DNA of 64,000 nucleotides from assembly GCF_007559025.1 (NCBI RefSeq), contig NZ_CP041765.1, positions 306,679-370,678 of the forward strand, written 5' to 3'. Positions 15,726 through 21,969 of the stretch are shown one piece after another. Under the pieces are notes generated by a model. The model did not search any database, was not told the DNA's origin, and was given only the letters and a program-made list of their open reading frames with translations. Made by a program: the position numbers and the translations under genes. Within the stretch, counting starts at the first letter, position 1. Each line of letters starts with the position of its first letter. Origin of the DNA: Tomitella fengzijianii (GTDB lineage: Bacteria > Actinomycetota > Actinomycetes > Mycobacteriales > Mycobacteriaceae).

Positions 15726-16409
15726 GTGTCCACCTCTGCCGATGCCCCGCCCGAAGACGCCGACGACGAGCCGTCTGATCAGGCGTTGCCGTCGATGCCG
15801 GCCACGGCCTGGGCGGTGCTGGGGACGTTGTCCTTCGGCGAGGGGCTCTCCGGCTACGACATCAAGACCTGGGCAGACTGGTCGCTCAACTACTTTTACT
15901 GGTCACCGTCGTTCAGCCAGGTGTACTCCGAGCTCAAACGCCTGGAGAAGCACGGATTCGTCGAGTCCGCCGCGGGCGAGACGGGGACGCGGAACCGGCG
16001 GGTCTACACCATCACCCCTGGAGGCATAGCCGCCCTGCGCCGGTGGGCGCGTGAGTCCGCGGTGGATCGGCCGGTGCTCAAGCATTCGACGATGCTGCAC
16101 CTGTGGTTGGGGCATCTGAGCGATCCGGCGCGGCTCAAGGAGATGGTGCGGGAACACATCGCGCAGATGACGGAGTTGCGTGACGGCGCGGCTGCGCGTG
16201 CGGAGAGTGCGCGCAGGGAGCCGTCGTGGGCCTACACGCAGATAGTCATGGCATGGTCGCGTCGCCATTACCAGAGCGAGATCGATCTGGCGGAGGAGCT
16301 TCTCGAGCAGATCGACGCGGCGGGTGCCCGGTTCGACTCCGTGGCCAAGCAGGAGGGCACGGGTCTCCCCATCCCCCTTCAGCCGGGGTATTGGAAGAAC
16401 CGGGCCTGA
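15726..16409 (+). CDS. PadR family transcriptional regulator
   Basis: 227 residues. Winged helix-turn-helix at ~26-110 (AWAVLGTLSFGEGLSGYDIK, YWSPSFSQVYSELKRLEKHG, RRVYTITPGGIAALRRW), then an all-helical Vir_Rep/PadR C-terminal dimerisation part (~125-205: VREHIAQMTELRDGAAARAE, YQSEIDLAEELLEQI). PadR proteins are usually repressors released by phenolic or hydrophobic ligands. It is transcribed away from kstD across a shared region with palindromes, so it likely controls the kstD-SDR unit and itself. Confidence 0.88.
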   Translation: MSTSADAPPEDADDEPSDQALPSMPATAWAVLGTLSFGEGLSGYDIKTWADWSLNYFYWSPSFSQVYSELKRLEKHGFVESAAGETGTRNRRVYTITPGGIAALRRWARESAVDRPVLKHSTMLHLWLGHLSDPARLKEMVREHIAQMTELRDGAAARAESARREPSWAYTQIVMAWSRRHYQSEIDLAEELLEQIDAAGARFDSVAKQEGTGLPIPLQPGYWKNRA

Positions 16410-16470
16410 TCACAGGATCCCCCCTCGCGGTGTGAGGTGCACTACACAACCGCCGACATTTATATTACTG

Positions 16471-16480
16471 TTAGGCATAT
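16471..16480 (+). promoter_or_regulatory. shared motif TTAGGCATAT upstream of the IclR gene
   Basis: TTAGGCATAT lies 67-76 bases before the IclR start and is followed by ACCG, giving GGCATATACC, a near-palindrome. The same 10-mer, in the same orientation relative to its gene, lies upstream of the Baeyer-Villiger monooxygenase (21297-21306). Candidate IclR operator or shared promoter element. Confidence 0.45.
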
Positions 16481-16546
16481 ACCGATCAGGAATACCGCTC
16501 GCAGATGCCGGGGGCAGCGAGCCGCCGTCGAGACTCGGGAGATGCG

Positions 16547-17344
16547 ATGACAGACCTCACGACGAATGTGGCATTGAAGGACCGTCCGAACACCGTCCGG
16601 CCGGGCGACGGGGCGCAACGCGGCGACACACCCACCGCGCTCCTCGAACGCGTGTCGGTGGTCCTCGACGCGTTCGAGGACGGCGAGGCGGCGTCCGGCC
16701 TCACCCTGGCCGACGTCGTGCGCCGCACGGAGCTGCCGAGGTCGTCGGTGCACCGCATGCTCGAGCAGCTGGTGCGCATGCGGTGGATGCACCGCTCGGG
16801 CCGTCGCTACCGCCTGGGGTTCCGCCTCCTGGAGCTCGGCGCGCTCGCCGTCAACCAGGATGCGCTGCACGCCGCCGCGCTGCCAGTGATGTACGAGCTG
16901 CACGCGGCGACGCGGCTCGTCGTGCACCTGGGGATGCTGGAAGGGTCGGGCGGCGACGACATCCTCTATCTGGACAAGATCGGCGGCAGGCTGGTGCAGG
17001 CGGTGCCGACGCAGGTGGGCGGGCGTCGTCCGGCCGTCGGCACGGCCCTGGGCGCGGTACTGCTGGCCGGGCGCGGCGACCCGCGCATGGATCCCGCCGC
17101 CGACGCCCGGATCGTGCAGGAAGGGGTGGCCCGCGTGGCGTCGTCGGCCCCGCACGGCCACACCTGCGTGGCCGCACCGATCGGACGGATCGGCGAGGCC
17201 ACGGCCGCGATCTCGCTGTGCGCGCCCAACCGTCATGCCCGTCTGGACCCGCGGGTCGTCTCGCCGCTGCGGGTCGCGGCGGGGACGATCTCGCGCACGC
17301 TCGAAGGCGTGGTCACCCCGGCCCACGCGCGCCTGAGCGCATAG
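16547..17344 (+). CDS. IclR family transcriptional regulator
   Basis: 265 residues. N-terminal winged helix (~36-100: LLERVSVVLDAFEDGEAASG, LTLADVVRRTELPRSSVHRM) and C-terminal ligand-binding domain (~115-260: YLDKIGGRLVQ, GRRPAVGTALGAVLLAG, TCVAAPIGRIGEATAAISLC). Start chosen at the ATG with GGGAGA upstream. The C-terminal domain is a little shorter than usual between the TALGAVLLAG helix and the VASSAPHGHTC segment. IclR proteins sense small catabolic intermediates; neighbours suggest control of the BVMO/amidohydrolase or kstD genes. Confidence 0.88.
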   Translation: MTDLTTNVALKDRPNTVRPGDGAQRGDTPTALLERVSVVLDAFEDGEAASGLTLADVVRRTELPRSSVHRMLEQLVRMRWMHRSGRRYRLGFRLLELGALAVNQDALHAAALPVMYELHAATRLVVHLGMLEGSGGDDILYLDKIGGRLVQAVPTQVGGRRPAVGTALGAVLLAGRGDPRMDPAADARIVQEGVARVASSAPHGHTCVAAPIGRIGEATAAISLCAPNRHARLDPRVVSPLRVAAGTISRTLEGVVTPAHARLSA

Positions 17345-17371
17345 GAGCAGGCCGGGGCGGGCGACGCCGCA

Positions 17372-18160
17372 CTACCCGGCGACCGGGGCGGCCGCCGCCG
17401 GCACGCCGTTCCACTCGGTGATGGACCAATCGCCGGGGGAGCCCGTGACGCGCACCTCGTCGGTGTTGTCCAGCGGGTGTTCGATCACCATGTTCCGGTC
17501 GAAGTTGTCCGTCCCGTTCGCGGCCCACGCCATGATCATGCCGCCGTGCGCGAAGGCCACGGACTTCTCGCAGCCCGAGTCGTAGATGGTCTGGACCGCG
17601 GCGCCGGTCCGGTCCATGAACTCGTGGCCGCTCTCGCCACCCGGGACGGCCGCGTCCAGGTCGCCGGCCATGATCCACGCCATGAGCACGTCGACATAGT
17701 GGTTTTCGGGATCCTCCATCGCCATCGACTCGTACGCGCCGCCCTCGATCTCGCGCAGCCCCGGCAGCACTCGCACTGGCAGGTCGAGCAGCTCGGCGGT
17801 CGGTTCGGCGGTCTGCTGAGTCCGCGCCAGGTTGGACGAGAACACGCAGTCGTACCCCTCCGCCGCCAGCTTCTGCGCCGCGGCCTGCGCCTGCTCCACG
17901 CCCTTGTCCGTCAGGTAGGGGCCGGGCGCGTCGGTGTGGAGGTAGCCGGAGACGTTGCCGTAGGACTCGCCGTGGCGGACGAACGTGATCGACTTTTCGC
18001 CGCTCCCGCCCGGCGCGAGACTGCCGAAGCCCGGGATATCCGCGATCGAACCGAGTGAGCCTGATGAGCCGTGCGGCGCGGCGGCCGCCGGCGCGGCGAG
18101 CGTGCAGGCCGCAGCGACGGCGGCGGCGCCAGTGAGTGCGAATGAAATGGATTTGCGCAT
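17372..18160 (-). CDS. secreted histidine phosphatase family protein
   Basis: 262 residues. Signal peptide 1-~28 (basic MRKS, then an Ala-rich hydrophobic core ending APAAAAP). Phosphohistidine site FVRHGES near residue 61-67, SNLARTQQTAEP, GLREIEGG and second histidine AFAHGGM. This is the RHG/phosphoglycerate-mutase-like fold; the exported version may be an acid phosphatase or phosphoesterase on the cell surface. AGGGGA precedes the ATG. Located between the IclR gene and the amidohydrolase; no clear link to the catabolic genes. Confidence 0.85.
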   Translation of the reverse strand: MRKSISFALTGAAAVAAACTLAAPAAAAPHGSSGSLGSIADIPGFGSLAPGGSGEKSITFVRHGESYGNVSGYLHTDAPGPYLTDKGVEQAQAAAQKLAAEGYDCVFSSNLARTQQTAEPTAELLDLPVRVLPGLREIEGGAYESMAMEDPENHYVDVLMAWIMAGDLDAAVPGGESGHEFMDRTGAAVQTIYDSGCEKSVAFAHGGMIMAWAANGTDNFDRNMVIEHPLDNTDEVRVTGSPGDWSITEWNGVPAAAAPVAG

Positions 18161-18227
18161 GAAGAATCCCCTGATCGCGTGTGATTGACGTCACTGGAAC
18201 ATATTCCATCGCCAGGTGACCGGGCAG

Positions 18228-18255
18228 CATTTCTTCCCGTTCGACGGGAGAAATG
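18228..18255 (-). terminator. hairpin downstream of the amidohydrolase gene
   Basis: CATTTCTTCCCG (18228-18239) pairs with CGGGAGAAATG (18245-18255), with one bulged T, 18 bases beyond the amidohydrolase stop. There is no following T run, so termination activity is uncertain. Confidence 0.4.
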
Positions 18256-18272
18256 GATCTGCGGGAGTGATA

Positions 18273-19505
18273 TCAGAGCGCGAATCCGCCGCGGTTGCTC
18301 TTGGCCTTGCCTTCCTTGAGCACCAGCAGGATGTTCTCGTTGTCGCCGACAAGATTCGCGTCGATGCTCGGGTCGCCCTTCACCACGACGACGTCGGCGG
18401 TCTTGCCGGCCTCGAGGGTGCCGAGGGTGTCGTCGACGCCGCAGAGTTCGGCCGACGTGCGCGTGCCGGCGACGATCGCCTGCATCGGGGTCATCCCGCC
18501 GTGCTTCACCAGCAGCCCGATCTCCTGCAGGTTGGTGCCGTGGTCCGGCACCAGGCCCGCGTCGGTGCCGACGGCGATCTTGATGCCGGCCTCGACCGAC
18601 GCGCGGATCGACGCCTGCGCGATCTCGTGCCACTTCGTGCTCTTGGCGACGGCCTGCGGTGTGGCGGTGTCCGGGTGGAGGGTCTCCAACAGCGTCGGTA
18701 CCAGGAACTGGCCGCGCTCCACCATCTCCTTGCGCAGCTCGTCCGTCAGCGCGTAACCGTGCTCGATGCTGCGCACGCCCGCCTTCACCGCCGCGGTGAT
18801 GCCCGCCAGCCCGATCGCGTGCGCGGCCACCGGGCGGCCGCCGTAGTTCGCGGCCTCCTCGACCAGCGCGGAGACCAGCTCCTCGCGGGCGCCCAGCCAG
18901 TCCGGGTCGTCGCTCGGCGAGCTGACTCCGCCGCTGGAGGCGACCTTGATGACGTCGACGCCTTCGCGCAGCAGCTCGCGCGCCCGCACGCGCGCCTCGT
19001 CGGGGGTGTCGACGAGGCTGCCGCCGATGATCCCGGTGCCGTCGACTCCGGACGGGGCGTGGAAATCGGCGTGCCCGCCGGTCTGACTGAGCATCCGGTC
19101 CGCCACCAGCAGGCGCGGCCCCTCGACCAGCCCGTGCGCCACGGCATCCCGCACGCCGACGTCCACGCCCATAAGGTCGCGCACGGTGGTGACGCCGGCC
19201 TCCAGCGTGGCCTTGAGTCGGTCGATGAGCTGGAAGTAGCGGTATGACGGCGGCACCATGGCCGCCATGATCGGCGATCCCTTGGTGCCGGGCAGCGACA
19301 AGTGCACGTGGACGTCGAAGAAACCGGGGCAGACGGTGTCGCCTTGCAGGTCCACGGCGACGGCGTCCTGTGCGTCGTCCACCTTCGGCGCGCCGGAAGC
19401 CGGTCCCGCGTAGGCGATCTTGCCGTCGGCGATCTGCACCGTGGCATCGGGAACCGGCTCGCCGCCGTTGCCGTCGATGAGGCGAGCGTTGCGCAGAACG
19501 ATCAT
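18273..19505 (-). CDS. metal-dependent amidohydrolase family protein
   Basis: 410 residues. FDVHVHLSLPG gives the HxH metal pair, VIKVASSGG a candidate bridging Lys, AHAIG and IEHGYAL the two further His ligands, and VGTDAGLVPDHG the catalytic Asp: a complete TIM-barrel amidohydrolase of the imidazolonepropionase/prolidase-like group. N- and C-terminal beta sandwich (RNARLIDGNG; AGKTADVVVVKGDPS) present. It hydrolyses a cyclic amide, lactone-like or peptide-type bond in the cytosol. GGTGGTCCGG precedes the ATG. The next gene upstream is a Baeyer-Villiger monooxygenase, so hydrolysis of a ring-expanded product is an attractive but untested idea. Confidence 0.85.
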   Translation of the reverse strand: MIVLRNARLIDGNGGEPVPDATVQIADGKIAYAGPASGAPKVDDAQDAVAVDLQGDTVCPGFFDVHVHLSLPGTKGSPIMAAMVPPSYRYFQLIDRLKATLEAGVTTVRDLMGVDVGVRDAVAHGLVEGPRLLVADRMLSQTGGHADFHAPSGVDGTGIIGGSLVDTPDEARVRARELLREGVDVIKVASSGGVSSPSDDPDWLGAREELVSALVEEAANYGGRPVAAHAIGLAGITAAVKAGVRSIEHGYALTDELRKEMVERGQFLVPTLLETLHPDTATPQAVAKSTKWHEIAQASIRASVEAGIKIAVGTDAGLVPDHGTNLQEIGLLVKHGGMTPMQAIVAGTRTSAELCGVDDTLGTLEAGKTADVVVVKGDPSIDANLVGDNENILLVLKEGKAKSNRGGFAL

Positions 19506-19610
19506 TCCGGACCACCTTGAATGCAAGCGATTTGGCAGGTTCCTCACGCTAACACCGTCTCTGCGGCCGGAAATGGAATCCGTGAAACCGCTACCGGGCG
19601 GGCGGCCGGC

Positions 19611-21260
19611 TCACTTGATCTCGAATCCCTTGTAGCCCGCATCGGTGATCTCCGCCAGCTCCTCGCGGTACTTGCCGAACCCGGCGCTGTAGAGCATGAA
19701 CACCCGGGGCTTCCCGGGGATGTTGGCGCCCATGTACCAGGAGTCCGCGCGGGGGAACAGCGTCTGCTCCGCCAGCTGTCCGCACCGCTGCATCCACGCC
19801 TGCTCGGCCGCGGCGTCCGGTTCGATCGAGTCCAGGCGCCGGCTGCGCAGGTGCCCGATGGTGCCGGCTATCCAGTCGACGTGGTCCTCGGAGGTGAGCA
19901 CCATGTTGGCGAGCACTCCGGGGCTGCCGGGCCCGTTGACGGTGAACAGGTTCGGGAATCCCGCCACCTGCAGCCCCAGGTAGCTCCGCACTCCGTCGGC
20001 CCACGCGTCGTGGATGGTCCGGTCGCCGCGGCCGCGGATGTCGATGCGGTCCATGGCGCCGGTGACGGCATCGAAGCCGGTGGCGAAGATGAGCACGTCC
20101 AGGTCGTGGAAGTCGGTGCCGCCGTTGCCGTCCGCCGTGCCGATGCCGGTCGGGGTGACCCGCTCGATCGGCGTGCGGCGCAGGTTCACCAGCTCGACGT
20201 TGTCGCGGTTGTAGGACTGGAAGTAGCCGGAGTCGGTGACGATCCGCTTGGTGCCGATCGGATGGTCGGTGGGGACCAGGTCGTCGGCCACGGACTGGTC
20301 GTCGATGACGTCGCGGATCTTGCGTTCGGCGAAGTCGCGGGCCAGGGCGTTGGCGTCCTCGTTGCGCATCTGGTCGGGGAACGCCTTGGAGAACAGCACG
20401 CCGCCGAGGTCCCAGTAGTGCTCGTAGACCCGTTCCCGCTCGGCGTCGTCGACCTCCAGGGTGTTCTTCGCGTGCGGGACGAACGGCGAGCCGCCGCCGC
20501 TGAGCCGCGATTTGCGGCGGCGCTCCGCGTAACCGGCCTTCTGCTCGCGGCGTTCGCCGTCGCCGGTGGGCCTGTTGGCGGCGGGGATCGAGTAGTTGGG
20601 CGTGCGCTGGAAGACGGTCAGGTGCGCGGCCTCGCGCGCCACCTCGGGGACCAGCTGGATGCCCGACGAGCCGGTGCCGATGACGCCGACGCGCTTGTCG
20701 GCGAGGTCGGCGCCCCCGTGCGGCCAGGCGGCGGTGTGCAGGACGGTGCCTGCGAAGCCCTCGCGCCCGGGGATGTCCGGATAGTTGACCGCGGACAGCG
20801 AGCCGCTGGCGAAGACGCAGAACCGGCAGGTGAGGGACGTGCCCGTGTCTGTGGTGACCGTCCACGTGTTGTCGGTTTCGTCGTAGTGCGCCGCGGTGAC
20901 GCGGGTGTTGAACACGATGTTGCGCCGCAGGTCGAAGCGGTCGGCCACGTGGTGCAGGTAGCGCAGGATCTCCGGTTGGGTGGCGTAGCGCTCGGACCAG
21001 TCCCACTCCTGCTGCAGTGCGTCGGAGAACGAGTAGGAGTAGTCGACGCTCTCGACGTCGCAGCGCGCACCGGGGTAGCGGTTGTGGTGCCAGGTGCCGC
21101 CCACGTCGGACCCGGCCTCGAAGGCCTGCACGGTGAGGCCGTCGCCGCGCAGGCGGTGGACCGCGTACATGCCCGCTACTCCGGCGCCGACGACCACGAC
21201 GTCCACGTCGGTGTCCTCGCCCGCGGCGGCATGGGGACTGGAAGCTGCCGGTCCGGTCAT
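19611..21260 (-). CDS. Baeyer-Villiger flavin monooxygenase (cyclohexanone monooxygenase-like)
   Basis: 549 residues. FAD Rossmann GAGVAG at 25-30, BVMO fingerprint F169-A-G-x3-H175-x3-W179, second dinucleotide site VIGTGSSGIQL, ATGFD near 410, C-terminal NGPGSP and YMGANIPGKP. These enzymes use NADPH, FAD and O2 to insert oxygen next to a ketone, giving an ester or lactone. The ATG at 21260 has GAGGAA six bases upstream; an earlier TTG is less likely. The promoter region contains the TTAGGCATAT motif shared with the IclR gene. Confidence 0.9.
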   Translation of the reverse strand: MTGPAASSPHAAAGEDTDVDVVVVGAGVAGMYAVHRLRGDGLTVQAFEAGSDVGGTWHHNRYPGARCDVESVDYSYSFSDALQQEWDWSERYATQPEILRYLHHVADRFDLRRNIVFNTRVTAAHYDETDNTWTVTTDTGTSLTCRFCVFASGSLSAVNYPDIPGREGFAGTVLHTAAWPHGGADLADKRVGVIGTGSSGIQLVPEVAREAAHLTVFQRTPNYSIPAANRPTGDGERREQKAGYAERRRKSRLSGGGSPFVPHAKNTLEVDDAERERVYEHYWDLGGVLFSKAFPDQMRNEDANALARDFAERKIRDVIDDQSVADDLVPTDHPIGTKRIVTDSGYFQSYNRDNVELVNLRRTPIERVTPTGIGTADGNGGTDFHDLDVLIFATGFDAVTGAMDRIDIRGRGDRTIHDAWADGVRSYLGLQVAGFPNLFTVNGPGSPGVLANMVLTSEDHVDWIAGTIGHLRSRRLDSIEPDAAAEQAWMQRCGQLAEQTLFPRADSWYMGANIPGKPRVFMLYSAGFGKYREELAEITDAGYKGFEIK

Positions 21261-21296
21261 GATGATTCCTCGCAATCGAGACGTACGCCACAGTCA

Positions 21297-21306
21297 ATAT
21301 GCCTAA
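21297..21306 (-). promoter_or_regulatory. shared motif TTAGGCATAT upstream of the BVMO gene
   Basis: On the minus strand TTAGGCATAT lies 37-46 bases before the monooxygenase start, preceded by ATACCG, so that TATACC-N5-GGCATA forms an imperfect palindrome. Same motif and orientation as upstream of the IclR gene at 16547. Confidence 0.45.
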
Positions 21307-21393
21307 ACGGTATATCGATGCTCGTCGTCGCGGAACGATTCCTCCCACCATGTGGCACGCGCGCCGTCGACCGGAACATGGACAATGGTCGGC

Positions 21394-21912
21394 ATGAGCG
21401 ATATCGGAACGCCGACGATTCAGCAGTACCTCGAGGGCGCGGGCATCGGGTTCCGTCCCGCCGATGCCGCCCTCCCCGCGGCCGCGGTGCCGGCACCCGA
21501 GGGCTGGACCGTGCTGGGCCATGACGTCCTTCCCGGCGCCAGGCAGGTCCTCGCCGCCGTCGACCGCTCCCGCGACGGCTGGTCGCCGAACGCGGTGCTG
21601 GTCGACAACACGCTGGTCGGGTCCATGGACGCCGCCGGATTCATGGAGTGCGCAGTGGGGGATGCGCGCCGGATGCCGGGGTGGCGTGAGGCGATCGCGC
21701 GCGTCGAGCCGGTGGAGGCGGGCACCCGGGCACTCATCCGCGGGACGTACGAAGCCGACGGCCGGACGGTGTGCGTCACCACCGTCTACCTGCTCACCGA
21801 GCGTGCGGCCGGGCAGCACCTGGCCCAGCTCACCGCGACCATCGAGGCCGCCGCCGTCGACATGCTCGACGGGGTCGACGAGATGGTGGCGGGCCTGCAC
21901 GTGGAGGACTGA
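21394..21912 (+). CDS. LpqN/LpqT-like protein without signal peptide
   Basis: 172 residues. TIQQYLEGAGIGFRPAD, then PAPEGWTVLG, WSPNAVLVDNTLVGSMD and RALIRGTYEADGRTVCVTTV follow the order of conserved blocks of mycobacterial LpqN-type proteins (TI..Y...NGI, P.GW, PNA/VV, G.y...G......), a family found almost only in mycolata. Unlike true LpqN lipoproteins it lacks a signal peptide and lipobox. ATG at 21394 chosen; a possible GACAAT -10 lies 7 nt upstream, so it may be leaderless. Function unknown; LpqN relatives are cell-envelope proteins. Confidence 0.6.
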   Translation: MSDIGTPTIQQYLEGAGIGFRPADAALPAAAVPAPEGWTVLGHDVLPGARQVLAAVDRSRDGWSPNAVLVDNTLVGSMDAAGFMECAVGDARRMPGWREAIARVEPVEAGTRALIRGTYEADGRTVCVTTVYLLTERAAGQHLAQLTATIEAAAVDMLDGVDEMVAGLHVED

Positions 21913-21969
21913 CCTGCTCATCGCTCCGCTGCGCGCCCATACTGGGGGTGACGGCTGAGGGAGCGGCGT

